Assembly: GCF_000281895.1 (NCBI RefSeq)
Contig: NZ_CM001558.1
Coordinates: 1,430,556-1,494,555, forward strand
Direction: 5' to 3'
Length of the DNA stretch: 64,000 nucleotides
DNA from: Pseudomonas fluorescens Q2-87
Lineage (GTDB): Bacteria; Pseudomonadota; Gammaproteobacteria; Pseudomonadales; Pseudomonadaceae
Shown: piece by piece, positions 1 through 11,799 of the stretch
Layout: each line of letters starts with the position of its first letter
Numbering within the stretch: position 1 is the stretch's first letter
The notes under the pieces: model-generated
The model's input: only the letters and a program-made list of their open reading frames with translations
What the model was told of the DNA's origin: nothing
Database searches by the model: none
Translations under genes and position numbers: made by a program

Positions 1-1179
<1,179 letters not shown>

Positions 1180-1292
1180 GAGCGGGTCGCATCTTGCGTA
1201 AGGTGGCGGCTATTCTACTGTGCCGCGAGGCCTTGAGCACATCGAGAGGCGATCGGTCGCGGCAGCGTTCACATTCAGACAAGGACTGGCAC

Positions 1293-1760
1293 ATGGCAAG
1301 GCGATTGACGGCGGCACTGACATTCATGGGCATCTTGTTGCTCGCCGGCTGCGGGAACGACTACGGCGTGGACCAGAACGGCCAGGCGATCGCCTCGCAA
1401 CGGCTGGACAAGCAATGGGTAGTGCTCAATTACTGGGCAGAGTGGTGCGCGCCATGTCGCACCGAAATCCCGGAGTTCAATGCCCTGGCTGAGCAGCTCA
1501 AGGGGCGCAACGTCGGCGTGTTCGGGGTCAATTTCGACCAGGTGCAGGGCGAAGAACTCAAGAGTGCCAGTGACAAGATGGGGATTGGCTTCACGGTGCT
1601 GGCCCGCGATCCCGCGGAAATCTTCGACCTGCCTCGCAGCGAAGGGCTGCCGGTGACGTACATCATCGATAACCAGGGCAAGGTGCGCGAGCAGTTGCTG
1701 GGGGAGCAGACCGCAGCGGGGGTGATGGCGAAGCTAGAGGCGTTGCAGGCGCTTGAATAA
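1293..1760 (+). CDS. TlpA-like thioredoxin lipoprotein
   Basis: Protein of 155 residues. The chosen ATG gives a lipoprotein signal with lipobox LLAGC (Cys20); reading on upstream from 1293 would bury it. The thioredoxin-fold domain carries the redox pair Cys52-Ala-Pro-Cys55 in WAEWCAPCR and ends with a cis-proline strand (GLPVTYIID). It is therefore a membrane-anchored periplasmic thiol-disulfide oxidoreductase of the TlpA/ResA type, probably a reductant for cytochrome c maturation or oxidised periplasmic cysteines. The specific partner cannot be read from the sequence. It stands alone, divergent from arsC. Confidence 0.88.
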   Translation: MARRLTAALTFMGILLLAGCGNDYGVDQNGQAIASQRLDKQWVVLNYWAEWCAPCRTEIPEFNALAEQLKGRNVGVFGVNFDQVQGEELKSASDKMGIGFTVLARDPAEIFDLPRSEGLPVTYIIDNQGKVREQLLGEQTAAGVMAKLEALQALE

Positions 1761-1784
1761 CCCCGGTTTCGGCAGATGGCTTTA

Positions 1785-1908
1785 TGTGGCGAGGGAGCTT
1801 GCTCCCGCTGGACTGCGCAGCAGGCCCCTGCGTCCTTTCCGACACTGGGGTGACAGATACATTTTGGGGCTGCTTCGCAGCCCAGCGGGAGCAAGCTCCC
1901 TCGCCACA
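1785..1908. repeat. REP pair, GTGGCGAGGGAGC family
   Basis: Two inverted copies of a GTGGCGAGGGAGCTTGCTC unit flank a spacer with an inner GGCTGC/GCAGCC stem, so the whole can fold into a long hairpin. It lies between the convergent TlpA-like and META genes. Near-identical pairs occur at 13222, 21196 and 41974. Confidence 0.9.
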
Positions 1909-1918
1909 GGGGGCAGTC

Positions 1919-2323
1919 TCAGCCTTCCTCCAACCACCAGCGCAGCGGCTTGCCCTGGGCTGGCCAGAAGCGCATTTGCTCGATGGGCGAGACGTCCCAG
2001 CGTTCGACCTTTTCCAACGCCTGCAAGAAGCGCGTCTCTTGCTCCATCACCGCCGGGGCACACAGCTTGCGGGTGCTGCCGACCTTGCCGAAGCTCAAGC
2101 GATGGCCTTCCAGGGTATAGGGGGCGAACCAGTGGTTGCAGCCGCCGTTGCCATAGGCCCGGCCGTCATCGCCAAGCGTAATGGTCAGGTGGCTGTAGTC
2201 CATCAATGGCCGTTCACCGATCCATTCCAGGATGTAGCTGCGGTTGTGCTGCAGTTGCACCGGTTCGGCAGCGCAACCCATCAGACCGGCGCTGATCAGC
2301 GCCGCCAGGGCCAAACGTTTCAT
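1919..2323 (-). CDS. META-domain lipoprotein
   Basis: Protein of 134 residues with a signal peptide and lipobox ending at Cys17 (LISAGLMGC). The rest reads like a META/HslJ-type domain, with NRSYILEWIGERPL, GRAYGNGGCNHWFAPY and an MEQETRFLQALEKV helix; GNGGCN is the typical NxxxGCN-like motif. Proteins of this family are envelope-located and some relate to stress or drug tolerance; no enzymatic role is established. The start overlaps the stop of the upstream gene by four bases (ATGA), so the two are probably translated together. Confidence 0.82.
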   Translation of the reverse strand: MKRLALAALISAGLMGCAAEPVQLQHNRSYILEWIGERPLMDYSHLTITLGDDGRAYGNGGCNHWFAPYTLEGHRLSFGKVGSTRKLCAPAVMEQETRFLQALEKVERWDVSPIEQMRFWPAQGKPLRWWLEEG

Positions 2324-2757
2324 CAGGCCGCTTCCTGGCATTTGGGGCACAGGTGCTTTTCGCCGACGGTGGTCCAACCCAGTTCGGCGATGCGCGCGCT
2401 GGCCGCCGGCTTCTGGGCCTTGACGCCGAGCTTGGCATCGACGGCGAATTCGAAGCTCAGTGCCTTGGCGCAACCGTCACAGTTGACCTCCCAGGTATGG
2501 ATCGCCAGTTCGCCAAATACCGGACCGGTGGTCATGGCGGTCCACTGGCCCATGGGTTTGAGCAAGTGCCGGACGGTGTCCACGGTCAGGCGCATGGACA
2601 AATCCTTGCTGCCCTTGAGGGTAACGAGCAATACATCGTTGGCCTGGATCGAACCGCCATTACCGGTGACCTGATAGCGGCCCGGCGCCAGGGCGCGGAC
2701 TTCGGTCAGGGTGTGCTGGGGGTTCATCAGGGTGTAGCGGAAATCGTGTTCGGCCAT
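2323..2757 (-). CDS. Conserved protein with C-terminal zinc-ribbon-like cysteines
   Basis: Protein of 144 residues, not recognised as a named family. The ATG at 2757 is preceded by a good GGAGG; an upstream ATG in the same frame lacks one. The N-terminal half is beta-rich (YQVTGNGGSIQANDVLLV). The C-terminal half has two CxxC pairs (VNCDGCAKAL and HLCPKCQEA), suggesting a bound zinc. There is no signal peptide, so it is probably cytoplasmic. It precedes the META lipoprotein gene with an ATGA overlap. The function is unknown. Confidence 0.75.
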   Translation of the reverse strand: MAEHDFRYTLMNPQHTLTEVRALAPGRYQVTGNGGSIQANDVLLVTLKGSKDLSMRLTVDTVRHLLKPMGQWTAMTTGPVFGELAIHTWEVNCDGCAKALSFEFAVDAKLGVKAQKPAASARIAELGWTTVGEKHLCPKCQEAA

Positions 2758-2854
2758 GGGTCCTCCAAATAGGCGCGACATGCTAGCACGGGGCATGGCT
2801 GGGGATGGTCTTGATGCCGGCCAACCATAGAGCTGACCGACGAAACTCCATCTC

Positions 2855-2942
2855 TGTGGGAGCGGGCTTGCTCGCGAAAGCGGCGTGTCAGTTCATGAAT
2901 GTGGTTCTGACACACCGCCTTCGCGAGCAAGCCCGCTCCCAC
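2855..2942. repeat. REP pair, TGTGGGAGCGGGC family
   Basis: Inverted copies of TGTGGGAGCGGGCTTGCTC flank a short spacer. The pair lies between the ldhA 3' end and the start of the zinc-ribbon gene. Other copies of this family lie at 11684, 25690 (inside cobB), 29787, 45728, 51272 and 52809. Confidence 0.9.
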
Positions 2943-2956
2943 GGGGGGGCTCAGGC

Positions 2957-3946
2957 TTAGTGGTCCACCAGGTTCCTCGGTGCGCCGGCGGCCCAGGCAG
3001 CGATGTTATCCAGAGTGGTCATGGCAATCGCAGCCAGGGCCTCGTGGGTCAGGAATGCCTGGTGGGCGGTAATGATTACGTTGGGAAAGGTCAACAGCCG
3101 TGCCAGCACGTCGTCCTGCAAGGGCTGGTCGGAGCGGTCCTTGAAAAACAGATCGGCCTCTTCCTCATACACGTCCAGCCCCAGGTAACCCAGCTGGCCG
3201 CTTTTCAACGCCTCGATCAGCGCCGGTGTATTCACCAGGCCGCCGCGCCCGGTGTTGATCAGCATGGCGCCGCGCTGCATCGTCGCCAGCGATCGGGCAT
3301 TGATCAGGTGTCGACTCTGTTCGTTGAGCGGGCAATGCAGACTGATGATCTGCGCTTGCGCCAGCAGATCGGCCAGGGGCAAGTAGCGAGCCCCCAAGGC
3401 TTCGACCTGAGGGTTGGGGTAGGGGTCGTATGCCAGCAACTGGCAGCCGAAACCGGCCATGATCCGCGCAAATGTCGCGCCGATCTGCCCAGTGCCGATC
3501 ACGCCGACGGTCTTGCCCACCAGGTCGAAGCCGGTCAGCCCATGAAGACTGAAATTACCGTCGCGGGTGCGGTTGTAGGCACGGTGCAGGCAGCGATTGA
3601 GCGCCATGATCAGCGCCACGGCATGTTCGGCCACTGCATGGGGCGAGTAGGCGGGCACCCGCACGATGCTCAACCCCAGGCGCTTTGCGGCGGGCAAGTC
3701 GACATGGTTGTAGCCGGCCGAGCGCAGCGCGATCAACCGGGTGCCGCCATGGGCCAGTCGTTCCAGTACCGGGGCGCTGAGGTCATCATTGATGAACGCA
3801 CAGACCACTTCATGCCGTTCGGCCAGGGACACGGTGTCCAGGCTCAAGCGAGCCGGCTGGAACTGCAACTCCAGGCCGGCGGGCGGCGGGGCTTTGCTGA
3901 AACTGTCACGGTCGTAGGTCTGGCTGCTGAAAAGAATAGCGCGCAT
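2957..3946 (-). CDS. ldhA: D-lactate dehydrogenase (2-hydroxyacid dehydrogenase)
   Basis: Protein of 329 residues that should interconvert pyruvate and D-lactate with NADH in the cytoplasm. It has the NAD-binding Rossmann signature GVIGTGQIGATFARI, the substrate arginine in ALRSAGYNHVD, the INTGRGGLVNTPALIEAL segment and the catalytic His in ITAHQAFLT. The DVYEEEADLFF stretch is typical of the fermentative LdhA branch. The ATG at 3946 follows a strong AGGAGG; the longer reading lacks one. It lies just downstream of gacS on the same strand, an arrangement common in Pseudomonas. Confidence 0.93.
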   Translation of the reverse strand: MRAILFSSQTYDRDSFSKAPPPAGLELQFQPARLSLDTVSLAERHEVVCAFINDDLSAPVLERLAHGGTRLIALRSAGYNHVDLPAAKRLGLSIVRVPAYSPHAVAEHAVALIMALNRCLHRAYNRTRDGNFSLHGLTGFDLVGKTVGVIGTGQIGATFARIMAGFGCQLLAYDPYPNPQVEALGARYLPLADLLAQAQIISLHCPLNEQSRHLINARSLATMQRGAMLINTGRGGLVNTPALIEALKSGQLGYLGLDVYEEEADLFFKDRSDQPLQDDVLARLLTFPNVIITAHQAFLTHEALAAIAMTTLDNIAAWAAGAPRNLVDH

Positions 3947-4012
3947 GGCGGCCTCCTGGCTCTGGGATGGACTCAGCATAACCGCCATCGTCCCTGCCGC
4001 CATTGCCCTGGA

Positions 4013-6763
4013 TCAGGCGCTGATGCGTGCCTCGCTGGCCAGGCGATTGATGGCGCGCTCCAGTTCTTCCAGGGCTGCGGTGGCTTTAGGGTCCTGTTGC
4101 TTGAGCAGGGTTTCGCTGCGCTGGCAGGCGGCACGCAATTGCGGTACGCCGCAATAGCGGGTGGCGCCGTGCAGACGATGCACCCGTTCGATCAGCGCAT
4201 TGTGATCGTTGGCCTCGTTGGCCTGGCGGATCGCTTCGCGGTCGGCTTCCAGGGACGCCAGCAGCATCGCCAGCATGTCTGCCGCCAGGTCGGCTTTGCC
4301 GGCGGCCAGGCGCAGGCCTTCCTCGTGATCGAGCACCAAGAGTTCGCTGCCGGCCGGGGCGTCGCCGTTGCGCTCCGGCGACTGGTTGCGCAGGGCCAGG
4401 CCGGTCCATTTCAACACCACCTGGGCCAGTTGCCGTTCGCTGATGGGTTTGGTCAGGTAATCGTCCATGCCGCTTTGCAGCAAGGCGCGTTTTTCGTTGG
4501 CCATGGCATGAGCGGTGAGGGCGACGATCGGCAACGGCGTGCAGTGCCGCTCGCTTTCCCATTGGCGGATCGCCTCGGTACTCTGGCGACCATCCATACC
4601 GGGCATCTGCACGTCCATCAGCACCAGATCGAAGGTCTCCTTTTGCACGGCCTTGACGGCGGCGTAACCACTTTCCACCGCCAGCACCTTGGCCCCCATG
4701 TCTTCGAGCAGTGTCTGTACCAGCAGCAGGTTGGCCGGGTTGTCGTCCACGCACAGCACTTTTGGCGCGCGGCTGGCCACGGGCTCGTTGGGTTCGCTGC
4801 GGGTCGGGCGCGGGTTGACCAGGTCGGAAAGCGAACGGCGCAACTTGCGGGTGCAGGCCGGCTTGGCCTGCAACTGACTGTGGGGGTTGGGCACCGAGAG
4901 GTGATACAGCGTCTGTTCAGTGGTGGGGCACAGCACAAGGACTTTGCAGCCCAGGTGCTCAAGGTCCCAGATATGTTGGTTGAGGCGCTCCGGCGGCATA
5001 TCGTTGCTGGTGATGCCGAGCACGGCCAGATCGATCGCCTGGTCGGTCTGGTGGGCGATGGTCACGCCGTTGGTCAGGGTTTCCAGGGTGTTGAACGGCG
5101 TCACTTGCAGGCCGCAGTCTTCGAGCTGGTGCTGCAAGGCCTGGCGCGCCAGTTCGTGGTTCTCCAGCACCGCCACGCGCCGCCCCAGCAGCGGTGGACC
5201 GGGCAGGTCCTCGGCGTCGTCGCGGGTCTTGGGCAGGCGCAGGCTGATCCAGAATTCCGAGCCTTCGCCCGGCGTGCTGTCGACGCCGATCTCGCCACCC
5301 ATCTGCTCCACCAGACGTTTGGAAATCACCAGGCCCAACCCGGTGCCGCCCGGTTGCCGGGACAGCGAATTATCGGCCTGGCTGAATGCCTGGAACAGCG
5401 CCCGCACGTCCTGGCTGGATAAGCCAATGCCGGTATCCTGGATGCTGATGCGCAACTGCACGCTGTCTTCGTGTTCGTCTTCAAGCATGGCCCGGGCGAC
5501 GATGGTGCCCTCGCGGGTGAACTTGATGGCATTGCTCACCAGGTTGGTGAGGATCTGCTTGAGGCGCAACGGATCGCCCACCAACGACAACGGCGTGTCC
5601 CGGTACACCAGGCTCACCAGCTCCAGCTGTTTGGCGTGGGCTGCGGGCGCGAGGATGGTCAGGGTGTCCTGCAACAGGTCGCGCAGGTTGAACGGGATAT
5701 TGTCGAGCACCAGCTTGCCGGCCTCGATCTTCGAAAAGTCGAGGATCTCGTTGATGATGCCCAGCAGGCTGTCGGCGGATTTTTCAATGGTGCCCAGGTA
5801 GTCGAGCTGACGCGGGGTCAGTTCGCTTTTCTGCAATAAATGGGTGAAGCCAAGGATGCCGTTGAGCGGCGTGCGGATTTCATGGCTCATGTTCGCCAGG
5901 AATTCGGACTTGATCCGGCTGGCCTCCAGGGCCTCCTTGCGGGCCAGGTCCAGCTCGATATTCTGGATCTCGATGGTTTCCAGATTCTGGCGCACGTCTT
6001 CGGTGGCCTGGTCGATGCTGTGCTGCAACTCTTCCTGGGCATTCTGCAAGGTGCTGGCCATGCGATTGATGCCTGAGGCCAGCTCATCCAATTCCTGGCT
6101 GCCCAGCGCAGGCAAGCGGGTTTCCAGGTGACCGTCCTTGAGTTGCGCCACTGCGAGCTTGATCTGGCTCAGCGGGCGATTGATCGTGCGCCCCATGCGC
6201 AGGGCCAGCAGCGCGGTCAGGCCCAAGCCGGCGGCAATCAACAACAGGCTGGCGAACAGGCTGCGATAACCCCGCAGCAGCATGCCACTGTGGGACAACT
6301 CCAGCTCGACCCAGCCCAGCAGGCGGTCGGCTTCCTCGGGAATCAGTTCGCCTGCCAGGTTGCGGTGCTTGCCGAATACCGGCAGCAGGTAGCGGGTGGC
6401 GTCGTTGCCGGTGCGTTGCAACAGTTGGGTGCTGTTGCCCTCCGGTGCCCGGTTGAGCATGGTCGGGCCGGCATGGGCCAGCGGCGAGCGATCGGGCGCG
6501 AGGAACGTCACGGCGCGTACGTCCGTTTGTTCGAGGGACTGGGTGGCGATGCGCTCCAGCAGATCGGTGTCCTGGCGGCTCATGGCCGGCGCGACCAGCG
6601 GGGCAAGCTGTTCGGCGATCATCTCGCCGCGTTGCAACAACTGGGCGTGCAGGTCCGATTGCTGCATCCAGGTGAAATAGCCGCCCAGGACCAACGCCAT
6701 CAGGCTGGTCGGCAACAGGGTCAGCAACAGCACTCGGCCTTTGATTCCCAGTTTCTTGAGCAC
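4013..6763 (-). CDS. gacS: Hybrid sensor histidine kinase GacS
   Basis: Protein of 916 residues, the length expected for GacS/BarA. In order: an N-terminal membrane helix ([18 protein letters not shown]), a periplasmic sensor loop, a second membrane helix near residue 170, HAMP, HisKA with its H-box near residue 289 ([13 protein letters not shown]), HATPase ([12 protein letters not shown]), a degenerate receiver, a true receiver with Asp near 717 ([13 protein letters not shown]), and a C-terminal HPt with His near 860 (VHRLHGATR). GacS phosphorylates GacA, which drives the small RNAs that titrate RsmA/E and so controls secondary metabolism. The start is GTG ([10 protein letters not shown]), preceded by AGGAGA. 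Confidence 0.96.
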   Translation of the reverse strand: MLKKLGIKGRVLLLTLLPTSLMALVLGGYFTWMQQSDLHAQLLQRGEMIAEQLAPLVAPAMSRQDTDLLERIATQSLEQTDVRAVTFLAPDRSPLAHAGPTMLNRAPEGNSTQLLQRTGNDATRYLLPVFGKHRNLAGELIPEEADRLLGWVELELSHSGMLLRGYRSLFASLLLIAAGLGLTALLALRMGRTINRPLSQIKLAVAQLKDGHLETRLPALGSQELDELASGINRMASTLQNAQEELQHSIDQATEDVRQNLETIEIQNIELDLARKEALEASRIKSEFLANMSHEIRTPLNGILGFTHLLQKSELTPRQLDYLGTIEKSADSLLGIINEILDFSKIEAGKLVLDNIPFNLRDLLQDTLTILAPAAHAKQLELVSLVYRDTPLSLVGDPLRLKQILTNLVSNAIKFTREGTIVARAMLEDEHEDSVQLRISIQDTGIGLSSQDVRALFQAFSQADNSLSRQPGGTGLGLVISKRLVEQMGGEIGVDSTPGEGSEFWISLRLPKTRDDAEDLPGPPLLGRRVAVLENHELARQALQHQLEDCGLQVTPFNTLETLTNGVTIAHQTDQAIDLAVLGITSNDMPPERLNQHIWDLEHLGCKVLVLCPTTEQTLYHLSVPNPHSQLQAKPACTRKLRRSLSDLVNPRPTRSEPNEPVASRAPKVLCVDDNPANLLLVQTLLEDMGAKVLAVESGYAAVKAVQKETFDLVLMDVQMPGMDGRQSTEAIRQWESERHCTPLPIVALTAHAMANEKRALLQSGMDDYLTKPISERQLAQVVLKWTGLALRNQSPERNGDAPAGSELLVLDHEEGLRLAAGKADLAADMLAMLLASLEADREAIRQANEANDHNALIERVHRLHGATRYCGVPQLRAACQRSETLLKQQDPKATAALEELERAINRLASEARISA

Positions 6764-7049
6764 ACGTGTCTCCTGCATCCAGCGGTCTGATTGAGCTCGC
6801 GTGCATCCGGCACGCAATACCTGCGCAGTGTAGCGATTTGCGGGCGGGCGATCTTCGTAAAAATCGTGTCGCGGATCTGGCACGCCGCCGGCTCAGGTTT
6901 TGGGCTGTGCGCTGCGCGGCGGGAGCAAGCTGACTCGCCACGGGCCCTGCTTATTCCTATAAGCCATAACCCCCTTACTTTGCGTGATATGGCCGCGCCA
7001 GGTTTGCCGGTATGATAGGCGCCCCCGCAGTCCGGATTGCGAATACGCC

Positions 7050-7952
7050 ATGACTTTGCAGTACCCAACCATCGCCGATTGCGTCGGCAACACTCCGCTG
7101 GTCCGTTTGCAGCGCTTGCCCGGCGAGACCACCAATACGCTTTTGCTCAAGCTCGAAGGGAACAATCCCGCGGGCTCGGTCAAGGATCGGCCAGCGCTGT
7201 CGATGATCACCCGTGGCGAATTGCGCGGGCTGATCCAGCCTGGCGACACGCTGATCGAAGCGACCTCCGGCAACACCGGCATCGCCTTGGCCATGGCTGC
7301 GGCGATCAAGGGCTACAAAATGATCCTGATCATGCCCGACAACTCCAGCGCCGAGCGCAAGGCGGCGATGACGGCCTACGGTGCCGAGCTGATCCTGGTG
7401 ACCCAGGAGGAGGGCATGGAAGGTGCCCGGGACCTGGCCGAGCGCATGCAAGCCGAAGGGCGCGGCAAGGTGCTGGATCAGTTTGCCAACGGCGACAACC
7501 CAGAGGCGCACTACACCAGCACCGGTCCTGAGATCTGGCGCCAGACCGACGGCACCATCACTCATTTCGTCAGCTCGATGGGCACCACGGGCACGATCAT
7601 GGGCACCTCGCGCTATTTGAAAGAACAGAATCCGAACGTGCAGATCATTGGCCTGCAACCGATGGAAGGAGCGGCCATTCCTGGCATTCGTCGTTGGCCC
7701 GAGGAGTATCTGCCGAAGATCTACCAGGCCGACCGCGTGGACCGGATCATCGACATGGCCCAGCACGAAGCCGAGGACATCACCCGTCGCCTGGCGCGTG
7801 AAGAAGGGATTTTCTGTGGCGTGTCTTCGGGCGGAGCCGTGGCGGGCATGTTGCGCCTGTCCAAGGAAGTTGAAAACGCGGTGATCGTCGCGATCATCTG
7901 CGACCGAGGCGACCGCTACCTGTCGACCGGCATCTTCGACGCGCCTAACTGA
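7050..7952 (+). CDS. cysM: Cysteine synthase B
   Basis: PLP-dependent enzyme of 300 residues that makes cysteine (or S-sulfocysteine from thiosulfate) from O-acetylserine. The PLP lysine lies in [12 protein letters not shown], the phosphate-binding loop is [10 protein letters not shown], and a second glycine loop ([16 protein letters not shown]) is present. The [10 protein letters not shown] and [12 protein letters not shown] segments fit CysM rather than CysK. It diverges from gacS. Its stop overlaps the ATG of rlmD, so the two genes are likely co-transcribed. Confidence 0.95.
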   Translation: MTLQYPTIADCVGNTPLVRLQRLPGETTNTLLLKLEGNNPAGSVKDRPALSMITRGELRGLIQPGDTLIEATSGNTGIALAMAAAIKGYKMILIMPDNSSAERKAAMTAYGAELILVTQEEGMEGARDLAERMQAEGRGKVLDQFANGDNPEAHYTSTGPEIWRQTDGTITHFVSSMGTTGTIMGTSRYLKEQNPNVQIIGLQPMEGAAIPGIRRWPEEYLPKIYQADRVDRIIDMAQHEAEDITRRLAREEGIFCGVSSGGAVAGMLRLSKEVENAVIVAIICDRGDRYLSTGIFDAPN

Positions 7953-9322
7953 TGGCCAAGCAAGAGAAAGGCCTGCGCTTCCAGCCCAGCGGCGGAAGCC
8001 GGGCCCCGCAAGTGCCCACTGGTAAAAAGCAGCGCCTGACCATCGAGCGCCTGGCCAACGATGGCCGGGGCATTGCGTTTGTCGAAGGACGGACCTGGTT
8101 CGTCATCGGCGCCCTGGCCGGTGAAGAAGTCGAGGCGCGGGTGCTGGGTGCCCATGGCAAAGTGGTCGAGGCGCGTACCGAACGGGTATTCCTGCCCAGT
8201 GAGCTGCGGCGTCCGGCGCCGTGCATCCACGCCGGTCGCTGCGGTGGCTGCAGCGTCCAGCATTTGCCCCACGGCGAACAACTCGCCCTGAAACAGCGCA
8301 TGCTGGCCGAGCAATTGTCGCGAGTGGCCGGTGTTGAGCCTGATGAATGGGCCGCGCCGTTGAGCGGTCCGGAATTGGGATACCGGCGTCGCGCCCGCGT
8401 GGCGGTGCGCTGGGACCAGAAGACGAAGACGCTTGAAGTAGGGTTCCGTGCCGTCGGCAGCCAGGACATCGTCGCCATCGGCGATTGCCCGGTGCTGGTA
8501 CAGCCCTTGCAGCCGATCATGAGCCGCTTGCCGGACATGCTGCGCCGCTTGAGCAAACCCCAGGCGCTGGGGCATGTGGAGTTGTTCGCCGGCTCGTCCC
8601 TGGCGGTATTGCTGCGACACATGGCGCCGTTGTCGGAGGCCGACCTGAGCATCCTCAAGGACTTCTGCACTTTCCACGAAGCCCAGTTGTGGCTCCATGG
8701 CGAAGGCGAGCCGCAACCGGTCGATCCGCAGCAACCCTTGGGTTATCGCTTGGACACTTGGGATCTGGCGCTGGCTTACCGGCCAGGGGATTTCATCCAG
8801 GTAAATGCCGGCGTCAACGAGGCGATGATCGCCCAGGCTTTGCAGTGGCTTGCACCCCGATCCGAGGAGCGGGTGCTGGACCTGTTCTGCGGCCTGGGCA
8901 ATTTTGCCTTGCCGCTGGCCAAGCGCGTGCGCCAAGTGGTGGCCGTGGAAGGCGTGCAAACCATGGTGGATCGTGCGGCCGCCAATGCGCTCAGCAACAA
9001 TTTGAATAACACTGCCTTTTTTCAGGCCGATTTATCCCAGCCTCTGGCGGGTGCCGAATGGATCGGCGAAGGCTTTTCTGCGGTACTCTTGGACCCACCC
9101 CGTGACGGTGCTTTCGAGGTGGTGCGCAAGCTGGCGTCCCTGGGCGCCAAACGGGTGGTTTATGTATCGTGCAACCCGGCAACTTTGGCCCGGGACACGG
9201 TCGAATTGATCAAGCAGGGCTACCGGTTAAAACGTGCCGGGATTCTCGATATGTTTCCTCAGACGGCACATGTCGAGGCCATGGCGTTATTTGAAGCGAG
9301 CCAGGATGGCTTGTCCGACTGA
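7952..9322 (+). CDS. rlmD: 23S rRNA (uracil-1939-C5)-methyltransferase
   Basis: Protein of 456 residues with an N-terminal TRAM RNA-binding domain ([23 protein letters not shown]), iron-sulfur cysteines in [13 protein letters not shown] and IAIGDCPVL, a SAM-binding domain ([16 protein letters not shown]) and the catalytic cysteine motif [13 protein letters not shown]. It methylates U1939 of 23S rRNA using SAM. Its ATG overlaps the cysM stop (TGATG), and relA follows after about 100 bases. Confidence 0.95.
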   Translation: MAKQEKGLRFQPSGGSRAPQVPTGKKQRLTIERLANDGRGIAFVEGRTWFVIGALAGEEVEARVLGAHGKVVEARTERVFLPSELRRPAPCIHAGRCGGCSVQHLPHGEQLALKQRMLAEQLSRVAGVEPDEWAAPLSGPELGYRRRARVAVRWDQKTKTLEVGFRAVGSQDIVAIGDCPVLVQPLQPIMSRLPDMLRRLSKPQALGHVELFAGSSLAVLLRHMAPLSEADLSILKDFCTFHEAQLWLHGEGEPQPVDPQQPLGYRLDTWDLALAYRPGDFIQVNAGVNEAMIAQALQWLAPRSEERVLDLFCGLGNFALPLAKRVRQVVAVEGVQTMVDRAAANALSNNLNNTAFFQADLSQPLAGAEWIGEGFSAVLLDPPRDGAFEVVRKLASLGAKRVVYVSCNPATLARDTVELIKQGYRLKRAGILDMFPQTAHVEAMALFEASQDGLSD

Positions 9323-9423
9323 CCCGTTCGTGCATACCCGCCACAGTCCTGGGCGAAGGTACGGACAATGAAGGTCAGCGATGTTGACGCATTGAATCTG
9401 CGTCGTAGGGAAGGTAAGTAACG

Positions 9424-11670
9424 ATGGTACAGGTGAGAGCACACCAGCCGATCAACACCGACGGCAGTATCAATCTCGAGGCTTGGCTCGATCACGCCGT
9501 CAGTATCGACCTGGCACTGGATCGCGAAGCCTTGAAGCAGGCCTGCGAATTCGCTCGCGAGGCGGAGCAGCAACACAACGCGGCGAAGAACCTCTGGTCC
9601 GAAGGCACCTCGAGTTTCCAGACAGGCCTGGAGATCGCCGAAATCCTCGCCGACCTCAAGCTCGACCAGGACTCGCTCGTGGCGGCGGTGCTGTACCGTG
9701 GCGTACGCGAAGGCCAGATCCAGCTCCCGGTGGTCAGCCAGCGCTTCGGTACCGTGGTCGCCAAGCTGATCGACGGTGTGCTGCGCATGGCCGCCATCAG
9801 TGCCAGCCTCAGCCCGCGCCAATCCATGGTCCTGGGCACCCAGGGCCAGGTGGAAAACCTGCGCAAGATGCTTGTGGCGATGGTCGACGACGTGCGCGTC
9901 GCCCTGATCAAGCTGGCCGAGCGGACCTGCGCGATCCGGGCGGTGAAATCCGCCGATGACGAGAAGCGCAATCGCGTCGCCCGGGAAGTCTTCGACATCT
10001 ATGCCCCGTTGGCCCACCGACTCGGCATCGGTCACATCAAATGGGAGCTGGAGGACTTGTCCTTCCGCTACCTGGAGCCCGACCAGTACAAGCAGATCGC
10101 CAAGCTGTTGCATGAGCGACGCCTGGACCGCGAGCGTTTCATCACCGACGTAATGACCCAGTTGCGTGAAGAATTACAGGCCACCGGCGTTGAAGCCGAC
10201 ATCAGTGGCCGGGCCAAGCACATCTATTCGATCTGGCGCAAAATGCAGCGCAAGGGCCTGGAGTTCAGCCAGATCTACGACGTTCGTGCCGTTCGCGTGC
10301 TGGTTCCGGAAATGCGCGATTGCTACACCGCGCTGGGGATCGTCCATACCTTGTGGCGGCACATTCCCAAGGAATTCGACGACTACATCGCCAACCCCAA
10401 GGAAAACGGCTACCGCTCGCTGCACACCGCCGTGATCGGCCCGGAAGGCAAGGTGCTGGAAGTGCAGATCCGCACCCACGCCATGCACGAGGAAGCCGAG
10501 CTGGGGGTTTGCGCCCACTGGAAATACAAAGGCACTGACGTCAAGTCCGGCTCCAACCACTACGAAGAGAAGATCTCCTGGTTGCGCCAGGTCTTGGAGT
10601 GGCATGAGGAGCTGGGCGATATCGGCGGCCTGGCCGAACAGCTGCGGGTCGATATCGAGCCGGACCGGGTCTACATCTTCACCCCCGACGGCCACGCCAT
10701 CGACCTGCCCAAGGGCGCGACGCCGCTGGACTTTGCCTATCGGGTCCACACCGAGATCGGCCACAACTGCCGTGGCGCGAAGATCAACGGGCGGATCGTG
10801 CCGCTCAACTACAGCCTGCAGACCGGTGAGCAGGTCGAGATCATCACCAGCAAGCACGGTACGCCAAGCCGCGACTGGCTGAACCCGAACCTGGGCTACA
10901 TCACCACGTCGCGGGCGCGGGCGAAAATCGTCCACTGGTTCAAGCTGCAGGCCCGCGACCAGAACGTCGCCGCCGGCAAGACCCTGCTCGAACGCGAACT
11001 CGGCCGCCTGGGCCTGCCGCAGGTGGATTTCGACAAGTTGGCCGAAAAAGCCAACATGAAGACCGCCGAGGACATGTTCGCCGCCCTCGGTGCCGGCGAT
11101 TTGCGCCTGGCGCAGTTGGTCAACCTGGCCCAGCAACTGGTGGAGCCGGAGCGTGGCAACGAGCAACTGGAGCTGATCCCACGCAAGGCCACTGGCTACA
11201 AGCCGGGCAAGCGCGGCGATATCCAGATCCAGGGCGTGGGCAACCTGATGACCCAGATGGCCGGCTGCTGCCAGCCGTTACCAGGGGATGCGATCGTCGG
11301 CTACATCACCCAGGGCCGTGGCGTGAGCATTCACCGCCAGGATTGCGCCTCGGTGCTGCAGTTGGCCGGTCGTGAACCGGAGCGGATCATCCAGGTCAGC
11401 TGGGGCCCGGTGCCGGTGCTCACTTACCCGGTGGACATCATCATTCGTGCCTACGACCGCTCCGGCCTGCTGCGTGACGTGTCCCAGGTGCTGCTGAACG
11501 AGCGGATCAACGTACTGGCGGTCAACACCCGCTCGAACAAGGAAGACAACACCGCACTGATGTCCCTGACCATCGAGATTCCGGGCCTGGATGCACTGGG
11601 GCGGTTGCTGGGGCGGATTTCCCAGTTGCCGAACATCATCGAGACCCGGCGTAACCGGACGCCAGGGTGA
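9424..11670 (+). CDS. relA: GTP pyrophosphokinase RelA
   Basis: Ribosome-associated (p)ppGpp synthetase of 748 residues. In order: a degenerate hydrolase domain in which the HDxxED motif is replaced (VAAVLYRGVREGQ), a synthetase domain around residues 255-375 (YDVRAVRVLVP, NPKENGYRSLHTAV), a TGS domain near 405-465 (VYIFTPDGHAIDLPKGATPLDFAY), a zinc-finger-like region with AGCCQPLPGD, and an ACT domain at the C-terminus. The inactive hydrolase half separates it from SpoT. GGAAGG precedes the ATG. A REP pair separates it from mazG. Confidence 0.96.
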   Translation: MVQVRAHQPINTDGSINLEAWLDHAVSIDLALDREALKQACEFAREAEQQHNAAKNLWSEGTSSFQTGLEIAEILADLKLDQDSLVAAVLYRGVREGQIQLPVVSQRFGTVVAKLIDGVLRMAAISASLSPRQSMVLGTQGQVENLRKMLVAMVDDVRVALIKLAERTCAIRAVKSADDEKRNRVAREVFDIYAPLAHRLGIGHIKWELEDLSFRYLEPDQYKQIAKLLHERRLDRERFITDVMTQLREELQATGVEADISGRAKHIYSIWRKMQRKGLEFSQIYDVRAVRVLVPEMRDCYTALGIVHTLWRHIPKEFDDYIANPKENGYRSLHTAVIGPEGKVLEVQIRTHAMHEEAELGVCAHWKYKGTDVKSGSNHYEEKISWLRQVLEWHEELGDIGGLAEQLRVDIEPDRVYIFTPDGHAIDLPKGATPLDFAYRVHTEIGHNCRGAKINGRIVPLNYSLQTGEQVEIITSKHGTPSRDWLNPNLGYITTSRARAKIVHWFKLQARDQNVAAGKTLLERELGRLGLPQVDFDKLAEKANMKTAEDMFAALGAGDLRLAQLVNLAQQLVEPERGNEQLELIPRKATGYKPGKRGDIQIQGVGNLMTQMAGCCQPLPGDAIVGYITQGRGVSIHRQDCASVLQLAGREPERIIQVSWGPVPVLTYPVDIIIRAYDRSGLLRDVSQVLLNERINVLAVNTRSNKEDNTALMSLTIEIPGLDALGRLLGRISQLPNIIETRRNRTPG

Positions 11671-11683
11671 TCCCATGACTAAG

Positions 11684-11773
11684 TGTGGGAGCGGGCTTGC
11701 TCGCGAAGACAATGTGTCAGTCGACATTAATGTTGTCTGATACGCCACTTTCGCGAGCAAGCCCGCTCCCACA
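11684..11773. repeat. REP pair, TGTGGGAGCGGGC family
   Basis: Inverted copies of TGTGGGAGCGGGCTTGCTC, with arms extending through CGCGAA, fill the gap between relA and mazG. A hairpin here in the mRNA could shield relA from 3' decay or reduce read-through into mazG; both are inferences. Confidence 0.9.
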
Positions 11774-11799
11774 GGGTTTTGTGTGATGAGACGGATTTG

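Noticed and set aside
2885..5422. 845-codon reading frame on the plus strand
   Set aside because: It is antisense to ldhA and gacS, both certain genes. Its composition (Gln, Gly, His and Ala rich) is the usual shadow of high-GC codon bias, and it shows no domain.
6905..6945. REP-like GGCGGGAGCAAGC near GACTCGCCACGG upstream of gacS
   Set aside because: Only one degenerate half-unit is visible with no inverted partner, so it is not listed as a REP pair.
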